Shown: piece by piece, positions 11,428-21,231 of the stretch
Layout: each line of letters opens with the position of its first letter
How positions within the stretch are numbered: the first letter of the stretch is position 1
Made by a program: the position numbers and the translations under genes
Assembly (NCBI GenBank): GCA_025642075.2
Contig: JAODUO010000048.1
Location: forward strand, 320,001-384,000
DNA: 64,000 nt
Source: Ridgeia piscesae
Lineage: Eukaryota > Annelida > Polychaeta > Sabellida > Siboglinidae
Direction of reading: 5' to 3'
The notes under the pieces: model-generated
The model's input: only the letters and a program-made list of their open reading frames with translations
Told to the model about the DNA's origin: nothing
The model's database searches: none

Positions 11428-12642
11428 CTAGACGTGCCAACGCACTGTATATATTCGGGTCTGCCTTGACAACTGTAATGTCTGCTCTGAAACAGTTGGG
11501 TCAAACCTAGTAGCAAATACATTTGCCCGTTGCTGCCTAAAGGTTTTTTGAACAGTACGAAGCCCAGAGTTCTGAGCCTTACCAATAACTCCTTTTTGCA
11601 GCTTCTTCTCTCGGCCTTGGATTTGCTCCACGGCCCCCTCTGGGCAATTTGTTAGTCTTCCATTTATACGCACCTGTTTGAACCATGTTTGGTTCTCATT
11701 CACTTTAGAAACAGTTGTTTTTGCATCAGTGCCGCCGCCACCACCAGCTGCCTTGGCAAAGGTTTTAACTGACGTTGCACTGACATCACCCGATGACAAG
11801 CTGTCAGAACCACCACTTGAGGAGGCTGAGGCTTGTACCTGTGCTATTACCGGTGCAGTGTTGTTAGAACCAGATGGGGGAACTAGCAATGCCCTGAGAA
11901 AGGTCATCCATTTTCTTCTCCATATAGCTCATGCGAGTCTCCAGACTAGCAGAGACACTATGAAGTCCATCGGAAACCGCATTGTGGGATTCAATTGTAG
12001 CTCTCAGTATATCCACCTCATTCTTTTTGATAGTGTTGAGCAGAGCAGAGACGTCGACACTGTCAAATGTGATCGGAGGCAATTTGCTCAGATCCAGAGC
12101 AACAAACTTTGGCACATCAGATAATTTTTCCTGGAGCAACTTTATTGCGTCTTCAATGTTCATGGCACTCTTCTTAGCACCCTGTCTTTTACGATATCGA
12201 GAGTTAGTTTTCATCAACACACAAGTCAAATAGTTTCTTCTTTGATACTTCAATATCAGAGTCACTGAAAGTGCTTGTGCACAGCTGTACGATAACATCA
12301 GGAGGCAGAATGTCCAATTTATTTGTAATAAAACACAAAAGTTCATCAATCAGTACACTGTCATCTGTGGTGCGTGTAATTTCAGAATGTGTGTTGCCAT
12401 TCACAGTAGCATTCGTATCTATGACATCAGAGGCAGAATTACGATTTTCAGCCAAACAAGTCTGGCCGCACAATCTTTCATAATGTAGCATCATAATCCT
12501 GCATCACTACATCCCAGTCGAGCAAAGTGCCAGTTCGTATGGCAGCATCATTTATTTCTGCATATTTATCACACAGCCAGTCCTTACAGGATCGATGCTT
12601 CACATCAGAAGTGCTTCGGCAGTGACGACACTTACGAGCCAT
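11428..12642 (-). pseudogene. ORF1-like (zinc-knuckle, coiled-coil) retroelement protein, frameshifted
   Basis: Read from 12642 downward. An ATG opens MARKCRHCRSTSDVKHRSC, a CCHC/CCCC-like cysteine cluster, and ends in a stop near 12481. The protein resumes in another frame (ERLCGQTCLAEN..., 12480-12207), then again (SRYRKRQGAKK ... SYMEKKMDDL, about 12206-11875), then again (SSGGSDSL, glycine tract, WFKQVRINGRL, QQRANVFATRFDP, 11870-11500), and drifts off frame at its C-terminus. At least three frameshifts are needed. The middle part predicts a helical or coiled-coil region and the end a small RRM-like fold, an order seen in ORF1 proteins of invertebrate non-LTR elements. No reverse transcriptase adjoins it. 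The family assignment is uncertain; the decay is clear. Confidence -1.
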
Positions 12643-12864
12643 CTCGGTGTTCGTTGGCGTTGCGAACCTGCGGGACTCAAGTGGATTTCACTGGGAAATC
12701 GACAAATAAGCATACACTAGTCACAGATTGAGATGCAACTTGAATCACCAATTCACATTTGTCAGAGATACTTCATAATCATGACCACAGCTTACACGGA
12801 ATGAAGTAGGAAAGCTTCGAATTCCTATCAGCAGCATAAACAGCACATTTATTTAATTACGCTA

Positions 12865-13320
12865 ACAATTGTTCTGTACAAGATATGCGACAATTGGCTG
12901 CTTGTAGTGAACAGAAATAATGGACACAATAGATTGTATAGGATCAGTTGACTCAGTCATGAAGTAAGGTATATTCAGCTGGGGATGGAATCAGGAATGG
13001 TTTGTTTCAATGAATTATTTTGGGTCAGACGTCAACAAACAGCACGTGACTAGTACGAACTAACAAATTACGAGTGCTGTGCAGGGTGCATCTGTTTATA
13101 GGCTGGTTGTCTGATTGGTTAGAGGTACTTGGAATCAGAAAAGATGATAATTAGTAATAGAAGATAGAGTGTGTCGAATGTGGGAAAATCGTGACCGTGT
13201 TGAACATATAAATTGTGATTAAACTAATCAGCGCATGGTACATTGCCAACACAATTGTTTAGCATATCTAGTTTAGTCTCAGGGTCATTATAGTATTTAA
13301 ATTTACATCAAAGCAAAAAC
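12865..13320 (+). repeat. Duplicate of copy 1 intron segment (left)
   Basis: Matches 14165-14600 in the same orientation (TTCTGTACAAGA, GAACAGAAATAATGGACAC, AGCACGTGA, CGAGTGCTGTGCAGGG, AATCGTGACCGTGTTG). The same segment, reversed, lies upstream of exon C in copies 2, 3 and 4. The two direct copies flank the ATGGCGG repeat. Confidence -1.
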
Positions 13321-13329
13321 AGATGGTGG

Positions 13330-14045
13330 GCGCTATTTTTAGCAATGGCAGACATTTGAATGTCTTTGAAATTCAAACGTAATACAACATATCAACGCTT
13401 CTAAAAATACTCTTAGACCGCAACTTCAGCTGTGAAAATAATATATTTTGTCGGAAGCCATCATATAAAATGGCGTATATTACTAAATTGCGGATATTTG
13501 AATGTCAATAAAGGTTAAAAGTAATACAATTTAAATAATCATATATAAAAACCTTACATTGGCTCTAGATTACGTAGTTCTTAAGTTATGGGTAAATGGC
13601 TGAGCCGGACGCCATCTTTAAAAATGGCGGTATAGATGAATGTTAGTGAAGTTAAAATGTACATTGGTGTATATTGTTATCCACCAAGCTATCCAATATC
13701 ATCAACATAACTGCTTACTATTTTGTAGTTTTTGAGATATTGTGACATTTGTATTGACGACCGCCATCCTTAATAATGGCGGACGCGTAAGACAACAAAT
13801 TCAAAATAAATTGAAATCTCTATCCCATACAACATATATTCACATACCACAATTATGTCTCTATATATGAAACAGTTATTAACGCACTGCGAAATTTAAT
13901 TTGGCGGCCATTTTCAAAAATGGCCGCTAAATCACTATGGGACCAAACATAAAAATGGTAACAAGGGTTTTTACGTTCTATATACTATTTAGATAATTTT
14001 AAAACCTGTTGCCAAGATTATACCAAAAAATATGCTTCCTTTCCA
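13330..14045. repeat. Diverged tandem repeat with ATGGCGG palindromes
   Basis: A decayed tandem array with a period of roughly 130-160 bp. Each unit carries a GCCGCCAT...ATGGCGGC-type palindrome (13605-13628, 13761-13785, 13902-13928; weaker ones near 13343 and 13470) followed by ATTTGAATGT-like text. Related sequence lies at 23950-24370 and 26095-26770 in the intron of copy 2. The core matches the consensus of the zinc-finger factor YY1 (AAnATGGCGG). No coding potential. Confidence -1.
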
Positions 14046-14164
14046 GTGCCGACGCACTAATACTCCTTAAAGCTATTTGCATAAGTAGTTTGTCTAATTG
14101 TTCTGGTTTGTTTAATATTTGTGACACCAACAGGTAATCATATGTATTGTTTAGCAGGAAAGTC

Positions 14165-14600
14165 AATGTTCTGTACAAGACTTACGACAATTGGTGGTGA
14201 ACAGAAATAATGGACACAATAGATTGTAAATGGAATGGAATCAGGAGTGGTTTGTATTGTATGGAATCAGAAGTGGTTTGTTTCAATGAATTATTTTGGG
14301 TCAACAAACAGCACGTGATTGGTATGAACTAACTAATTACGAGTGCTGTGCAGGGTGCATCTGTTTGTAGGCTGGTTGTCTGTTTGATTAGAGGTACGTG
14401 GAATCATAAAAGTTGATAATTAGTAATAGAAGATTGGGTGTGTCGAACATGGGAAAATCGTGACCGTGTTGAACATATCAATTGTGATTAAACTAATCAG
14501 CGCATGATATATTGCCATCACAATTGTTTGGTATATTTAGTTTAGTCTCAGTGGCATTATAGTAAAATTTAAATTGACATCAAAGCAAAAACAGATAAAC
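14165..14600 (+). repeat. Copy 1 intron segment (right)
   Basis: Native intron sequence upstream of exon C, shared in reverse by copies 2 (about 23395-23880), 3 (29970-30440) and 4 (55650-56110). Confidence -1.
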
Positions 14601-14792
14601 CACATTACATATGTTGAATATAATTTCGGGAGTCTGTTTAAGAACATCCAGTGATGTTAACCATCACGATGTGTAATCAGACACACCCGCGCAGAATATC
14701 CACTGCTAATATGCAAATACATTTCTTGTTAATCATTTCGTAAATGTTTAAGATTCTAAATAATGAACATTCCTGTTCTGTTTTGCCTGCAG

Positions 14793-15535
14793 CACGTTGC
14801 AAGTGTTATATTGCCCATCACGGTGTCAGACGATGGCAGCATGCCGCAACCGCGGAAGCACACTGCCGGACCTCATACGGGGCTGGTGTTCACGTCCAAT
14901 GACATTATGTTTGATGCGGCAGCCCACTTTGGCTGCAACAGGACATCCCGTGGAACGCACTCCACGCCAGCATTGGAGTACTCGCTGTGTCGCCACAGAA
15001 TCGCTGCCATCCAGACAACGACAGCTTGTGCAGGAGTGAAGACGTCAGACTCGTCCACCAACGGTCCTGAGTGTGACGTCCACGCGCCGCCGGTGGCACT
15101 GGCCTACGGGAGATTCACCCCGATCCATCTCGACGACGCCCTCTTCACACGTGACGCGTTCTGGGCTTTGCCGATGGCGCTGGTGACTGGTTCTAATGAG
15201 AGGTTAACGTGGAGTTTGTTTGTGCAGCGTTTGTTGTGGCTCAGTGGTAACCAGGTGGTTGTGCAAGGGTGCAGAACTGGCTTAAGTGACAAAGTCAGCA
15301 GTCGGTTATTGTCCACGACGGCTCGACTGAACAAGTGGAGTTGTCACGCTACAACCGTGAGACAATGTATTTTGGATCTAATAGCAACTAATTCGGGGCT
15401 CCTGCACGAATCGGTTGTGTTGTCTTATACTCATTGGTTCGATGCATTAGAAAATGTCAGCTATACCTTCCCACGATTCAGCGACTCGTTCAATGAAGCA
15501 TGTGAACGGGTGATACTACACGCCGTAGACCAGTC
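14793..15535 (+). pseudogene. STELLO-like copy 1, exon C, 5' part
   Basis: Starts after the acceptor CTGTTTTGCCTGCAG (ends 14792) and is open for 247 codons: HVASVILPIT with the SDD acidic motif, LDDALFTRDAFW, VQRLLWLSGNQVVV, up to VDQS. It stops where a 3.3-kb insertion begins; the same codons continue at 18824. The upstream ATG at 14763 (MNIPVLF) lies in the polypyrimidine tract of the intron and is probably not a start codon. Confidence -1.
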
Positions 15536-16669
15536 GCGGAGTAGCGGAGGAGCGGAGGAGCGTAGGAGCGTAGGAGAGGAGGAGCGAGGAGCGGAGGGGC
15601 GGAGGAGAGGAAGAACGGTGGAACGAAGAACCGGAGGACCGTAGGACTGGAGGACCGGAGGACCGGATGAGCGGAGGAGCGGAGTAGCGGAGGAGCGGTG
15701 GAGCAGTGAAGCAGTGGAGCAGTGAAGCAGTGGAGCAGTGTAGCAGTGGAGCGGATGAAGTATCAAATTTTCGATCAGTTAACCCCAACTTTGTTCTCTG
15801 TCAAACCCTACTTAGTGGTTGTTTTGTCCGCTAGTTGGCGCTGGCGTCTAGTCTAGTGTTATGGGTATCCGCATGATAGCGCTAGCTGTTAAAGTAGTGA
15901 TGTCGCAACACAAAGTTTTACTGTGTCTAACTTTAGTTTGTGGTTGATTTGTTCGCTAGATGGCTATGTCGTCTAATTTAGTGTTAGGATTATCCACCAG
16001 AAGGGGGTTACGTCTAGCGTAGTGAGGTCGCAACCGAATATGTTGTCACAAACCAAAATTTGTTCTAGATTTGGTTGGAAAGGTACGATAATGACTTAGT
16101 AAAATACGAATACTAGTCATGATTATCACCTCAATACGTTAAGTTATGTTGTGGCTGTGGTTGAATCCACCATTTTCCCGAAGTTGTGTTTTGCACGTCA
16201 GAGGAATCATCCTTTTTATGGAAGTTATGTTTTTGCACGTGACCGGAAGCGACATTTTATAAGTTACAAGACTAACTTAAATTTGTGAAAACACCACCTG
16301 TCTAACGCAATGAAATAGTGAAACATTACGAAAAGGTACAAAGTTGGCACATCGACTTAGTAAAATTAAAAACTTGACAAAGTTATCACACCGAAACACT
16401 AAAAGTTATGGTATGACTATGATCGAATGTGTAATTTTATAAGAAATTGTGTTGTGGTCATGATCCGGTCCGCCATTTTCCTGGAAGTTGTGGTTTGCAC
16501 GTGGTACGAAGCGTCTGATTATCTTGCTGACTTAGTAAAATACGACAATGTGAAAAGGATGTCAGGTCGAAACGAAAGGATATTGAGATTTTGCTACAAT
16601 CATGTCATAAACATAAAAACGTTATACGTTTTCCGAAGTGAAACAAATATAAAATTTACGAAGTTCCCA

Positions 16670-17310
16670 CACTAACTGTCAACTTGCTATGTCTGTCAAC
16701 TTACCGTGTCTGTAAACATACCGGGTCTATAAACTTGCCGTGTTGTAAACTTACTGTTTTGCTTTGTTCTGTAAACTGACTATTTTGTTTTGCTTTTCTT
16801 TGCTTCGCTTTGTTTTGTTTGTTGTTTGTTTGATTTGATTTGATTTTTGATTTGATTTGATTTGATTTGATTTGATTTGATTTGATTTGATTTGATTTGA
16901 TTTGATTTGATTTGATTTGATTTGATTTGATTTGTTTGTTTTTTGTTTGTTTTGATTTGATTTGATTTGATTTGTTTGTTTTGCTTTGCTTTGCTTTGTT
17001 TTGTAAACATAATGTGTCTGTAAACTTACTGTTTTGTTTTTCTAAGCTTACTGCTTTGTTTTGTTTTGTTTTGTAAACTTGACGTGTCTGTAAACTTACC
17101 GTTTTGTTTTTTTCTTTTGTAAACATAACGGGTCTGTAAACTTACTGATTTATTTTGTTTGTTTTGTAAACTTGTCTGTCAACTTGTCGTGTTTGTAAAC
17201 TTGCACAGTGTCTCTCAAATTGTCGTGTCTGTAAACTCCCCGTGTCTGTAAGCTTGTCATGTCTGTAAAGTCCCCGTGTCTGTAAACTTGTCGTGTCTGA
17301 AAACTTGTCA
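16670..17310. repeat. GTCTGTAAACTTG minisatellite with (TTTGA)n core
   Basis: About 20-bp units containing GTCTGTAAACTTG recur from 16670 to 17310 and surround a (TTTGA)n pentanucleotide tract (16828-16972). Long minus-strand Lys/Gln/Ser frames here are repeat artefacts. Confidence -1.
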
Positions 17311-17342
17311 TGTTTATTTGTTTGTTTTGCTTAGTTTATGTT

Positions 17343-17440
17343 TTGTTTTGCTTTGCTTTGCTTTGCTTTGCTTTGCTTTGCTTTGCTTTGCTTTGCTTTG
17401 CTTTGCTTTGCTTTGCTTTGCTTTGCTTTGCTTTGCTTTA
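17343..17440. repeat. (CTTTG)n microsatellite
   Basis: About 18 pentanucleotide copies inside the foldback-like insertion. Confidence -1.
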
Positions 17441-17504
17441 TAAACAAAACTTGTCTGTAAACGCACCGCGTCTATAAACTTGTCGTGCCTGATACACGCG
17501 AACA

Positions 17505-17600
17505 CATTCGGACACACCTGGACACACACGAACACATACGGACACACACGGACACATACGGACACATACGGACACATGCGGACACACGCGGATACGGACA
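17505..17600. repeat. GGACACAYAC 10-bp repeat
   Basis: Tandem decamers of the GGACACATAC/GGACACACGC kind. Their fixed period leaves several frames open, giving short spurious reading frames on both strands. Confidence -1.
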
Positions 17601-17664
17601 CGCACACGCACCTGCACTCGAACGCGCACATGCACACTCACACGCAAGCGCACGCACGACATAT

Positions 17665-18430
17665 GTAAGTTCCATACGTGGAGAACGTGACCTATGTCAC
17701 CTGCATACTGGATATGAATTGATACCACCATATGAATAAAAAATGTCCAGACTTGTCTGGGTAGGAACGCTACGTCACAGATACAATGTATTACATTGTT
17801 TTTTATTTACTTCTGGTTGCCTAGCAACCTATAGTTGTACAGGCGAAGATCTACTTACAGTAGCGGTGCCCTTGCAAATCGCACAGGCGACGGTTAATAT
17901 CTCCTACACCTACCTACAGCTGACGCGGTGACTTCCGTAGTGTAGTGGACCAATCACGTGAAATCCTACAACCTGGTCCACTGACGCACTGTAACTGATG
18001 CTTACTGAGCCAGCTTCCCTCGATGAGAACAGACACCAGCCGACTGTCAGGGTAGCAAGCTTCGGTAGATAGATATGCACCGTATTACACCTGCACTGGA
18101 TATGGACGACCCGGTATGTAACCAAACTAGATATTTAGGTATGTTAATTGCATACGCATGAAAGAAACCAAGAGAACGTGACGTATGTGACCTACATACT
18201 TGACTTGGTAGCGTCGCGTGAACTACAATTTTGTGTTGGGGAAGACCTATGTGACATAAGATAAGTGATACCACCGTATCAAATACGCAATAACTTATAA
18301 CCTTCTACCTTCTTCTATTCAGTTGCATTAGCCCAGTTATATATGATATATAGAAAACAATAACATTGCGCAAGGTGGCCTACACGACGAACGTGAATAA
18401 AGTGACCCAAGTGACCTATGCGCAGAATGT
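17665..18430. repeat. Diverged GAACGTGACSTATGTSACC repeats
   Basis: The motif GAACGTGACCTATGTCACC and its variants, followed by GATACCACCRTAT, occur near 17680, 18170 and 18390. They look like old tandem copies inside the insertion. No gene is visible in this part. Confidence -1.
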
Positions 18431-18823
18431 AACGATGATAACTGACCTTGTCGTGTGACCTTTGACCTTGACATTTAACCTCCTCCTCTCCACTGCTCCA
18501 CCGTTCCAACCACTCATCCGCTCCTCCGCTCCACCGTTCCAACCACTCATCCGCTCCTCCGCTCCACCGCTCCTCCGCTACTCCACTCCTCCGCTCCTCC
18601 GGACCTCAGCTCCACAGCTCCACCGCTCCTCCTCTCCACCGCTCCTCCGGACCTCAGCTCCACCGCTCCACCGCTCCTCCTCTCCACCGCTCCAACGCTC
18701 CTCCGCTACTCCGCTCCTCCGCTCCTCCGGACCTCAGCTCCACAGCTCCACCGCTCCTCCTCTCCACCGCTCCACCGCCCCTCCGCTCCTCCGTCACATG
18801 ATCTCTACCTACTATACTACTGA

Positions 18824-19915
18824 CCGTGCCCAGGACACGTCGATATTTCGGTGCTGGTCTACGTACCCCAGTTACAACTATCGTCGCTGTGGAGAAATTC
18901 TACAAAGACATGTGTCATCGTGACAACGTAACGTTGCCCAAGGACACACATATCAAATTTGCACAACCGTGGACCCAGTTCAACGAAGTTCTTCTCGCAG
19001 TCACTTTCAATAAAGCGCACTACGAGTCAATTCCCTACTTAGAAACGCTGTACCGACAATTCTCCCCAAATATGCTGTACTGTGGCCCGTATCGACGCGA
19101 CTAGTTATCCGGGTCTGAATAAGTTTAGATTCTTGTTAATTTAATGGGGGCAATCCCCCAATGGTCACATACCCGGAGCTTTCAATTACAAGTGTGTTGA
19201 GACGGCGCTTCGGCTGGACTACGCGGTCGACGGGTATCTGTTGGCGGACGACGACCTGCTACTCGCTGTCCACACGTTGTCGGAGCTAACGGCAAAAGCG
19301 GTGTGGTACAGACCGAAAAACCTGATCCGAATCTGCGAGATCAGCAAGCTTCGCGAGTGTAAGCTCGGCATGTGCGACTTTAACCGGCATTGGGTATGGT
19401 GGAGGTATTACCAGAACGCAACGGTTGAGGCGCTGAAGGAAATTGCCAACCGAAGACATTCCTCAGCGATCATGCACGCGGGCTACCAGCGCTTGTTGTC
19501 GTCGAACGGAGCGGCCGACCGTCCAAATAGCGGCATCTCCGACATCTACTACATTCCAAGCAAACTTTCTCGGGAATTTCTAGAACTTGTTGACGTATTT
19601 CTGCGTCACAGGGTGTTCCTAGAAATTGCCGTGCCGACGATAATAAGGTGCTTGGTGGAACCCACGGACGTGGTAAAGATTCGCGGCGTTGCTGTGAATG
19701 ACGTTGCAGTCCGGAAGCATCCGTGGATGTATATTAAGACGCAGTCCCTGTTGGGAAGAGCTACTGGCATCCCCTCAAGTGGGGAATTCTGGCGGGTGGT
19801 TCAGTGGAATACTCTAAGCTGTACTGCACCAAGGTTCTCCCATATCTACACGATCGCTTTGCGAGGTCGATCGAGTAATACGTGTATGTGTATTGAGCGC
19901 ATTAATCTTTCTTAA
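18824..19915 (+). pseudogene. STELLO-like copy 1, exon C, 3' part
   Basis: Continues copy 1 after the insertion: FGAGLRTPV, FNEVLLAVTFNKAHYESIPY, NMLYCGP. A 5-bp deletion near 19090 (ATTAG present in copies 2 and 4) shifts the frame into a stop at 19102. Beyond it the native frame contains a TAA near 19142 where other copies have TCA (Ser), then YLLADDDLLLAV and the rest of the domain. A 1-bp deletion near 19750 (CTGTTGGG for CTGGTTGGG) puts the last 50 codons out of frame. Together with the insertion this copy is clearly dead. Confidence -1.
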
Positions 19916-20284
19916 AACTTCAATGTCATTTCGGTTATTTTTGCTCCTCGCGTTTCTCACTAATTTCACAAAAAGCAAACTTACGAAATATCACTTGTGG
20001 CATGCTAATTCGTTTACGTATAGGTGTTTCTTCGATTTTATGAAATAAAAATAATTAATGTTTATATAATATATTAATTACCACATTTGAGTTCCCCAGT
20101 GCCATATGGCATTGCCATAGACGGCCATCATAACGTCTCCTTCATTGCATGCCAGGTTTCTTACACGTAAAATACTGTTGCACCAACCTTTATTCCGTGA
20201 CGGATTAAGACATTCGTGGAACGTAGGGCCCTGAGTAAACCCACCTCAATTATAACTAGCTAACGTAACGTCTATGTTAGACCT

Positions 20285-20470
20285 AGCCCCAGTTACCCAG
20301 GCTCCGTGAGCTGGCAGACTACTAAACCCCTCAACTCTGCGTGGGGAATGAATGGACTGCAGTTGTAACCGCCAGGGCGGCCTTACCCATATTAGGGTAA
20401 ATAAGCTGATCGGTTCTCAGGCCGAATTTGAAATAACAAATTAAATAACGGAGCCTGGGTAACCGAGGCT
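20285..20470. mobile_element. MITE-like element with 22-bp terminal inverted repeats
   Basis: Ends are 20285-20306 (AGTTACCCAGGCTCCG core) and 20449-20470 (CGGAGCCTGGGTAACC core), imperfect reverse complements. A related element of 154 bp lies at 51657-51810. No coding capacity. No certain target duplication. Confidence -1.
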
Positions 20471-20629
20471 ATTAAGCCTGAAGATGTCCCTCAGAGCCTT
20501 AGATAGATAGTGAAAAAATGTATTGAAGCCTCTGATGTTCCTCGCATTGCAGCGCCCTCACCGGGAGGCATAGAAAATTTGTAGGACCGCGTAATCATGG
20601 GCTAAACGTTGTTTGTTTCAAGTTTAATA

Positions 20630-20884
20630 ATGCGAGGAAGACATCGTTGTGCAGTGGGATGCCACAACATTAAACATAAATCAAAAAGTACTTGGATAGT
20701 TATGTGGCATTTCAAAAGAATGGGAATGACAAGGGAGACCGATGAATGAAGGAACAAATGTATTTATTGTTAACGTTGGGCGGTCCGATGACAGCTTCAT
20801 TGCTCCAACCCTGACAAGCATAACAATAATTATTTAATATCTGCACAGCTCATTTTGAACAGAGGTCCTTACTGATTCATCCAT
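20630..20884 (+). pseudogene. THAP domain remnant, second family
   Basis: ATG opens MRGRHRCAVGCHN, the C-x3-C start of a THAP finger, then KSKSTW and HFKRMG, and stops at a TGA near 20747. In another frame near 20839, ICTAHFEQRS supplies the C-x2-H-F end. Spacing between the two halves (about 60 codons) fits a THAP domain. It differs from the THAP remnants at 10142 and 34882, so it is a separate lineage. Confidence -1.
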
Positions 20885-21231
20885 AACTCTATTAAAATAA
20901 TAAATACACATTCCGCCAAATGTGTGCAAATATATAGTTTGAAAGTTGCTTTTGATGAAGTGCTACAAACCAAAAAACGTCGTAAAACTAAGACACCTGT
21001 GAACTTAACATCCGTGTGTCCTATTTGATTTGGGTGAAGCGATTTTTTTCCTTGACGTTTCGGTCGGGTCAGAACGTGCATCATAGATATAGATACATAA
21101 ATACACATGTCACAGGGGATACTTCGTAGATTTACTTTTTGTGAAATTAGTATGAAACGCGAGGCGCACAAATAATCGAAATGACATTGCAGTTTAAAAA
21201 AAGATTAATGCGCTCAATACACATACACATA

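Larger units (their letters stand above)
15536..18823. mobile_element. Foldback-like insertion with long inverted repeat-rich ends
   Basis: Interrupts exon C between VDQS and the PRTRR codons; copies 2, 3 and 4 have the empty site. The left arm (15536-15755) is purine-rich, built of roughly 9-bp subrepeats of the GGAGCGGAG / GGAGCAGTG type. The right arm (18479-18795) is its complement, CTCCACCGC / CTCCTCCGC. Long inverted ends made of short subrepeats are the hallmark of Foldback (FB/TU) elements. The interior holds diverged tandem pairs (15800-16040, 16125-16500), a TGTCTGTAAACTTG repeat, and several simple repeats. No transposase frame and no clear target duplication are seen. Confidence -1.
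20050..21105 (+). repeat. THAP-containing repeat, copy 1 (inverted partner at 51018-52045)
   Basis: Reads in reverse complement against 51018-52045 over about 1 kb, for example CATTGCATGCCAGG (20142) and GCGGTCCGATGACAG (20777). It sits between the convergent 3' ends of copies 1 and 2. It contains a MITE-like insertion and a decayed THAP domain. Confidence -1.

Noticed and set aside
11678..12124. Plus-strand frame of 148 codons
   Set aside because: Antisense to the better supported ORF1-like relic, whose conserved low-complexity and coiled-coil segments lie on the minus strand.
14763..14792. ATG start with MNIPVLFCLQ (also at 23055, 29812, 55478) as the true N-terminus
   Set aside because: It lies in a pyrimidine-rich intron end. 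Exon B joins the following codons in frame with a family motif, and copy 4 has a TAG there without other damage.
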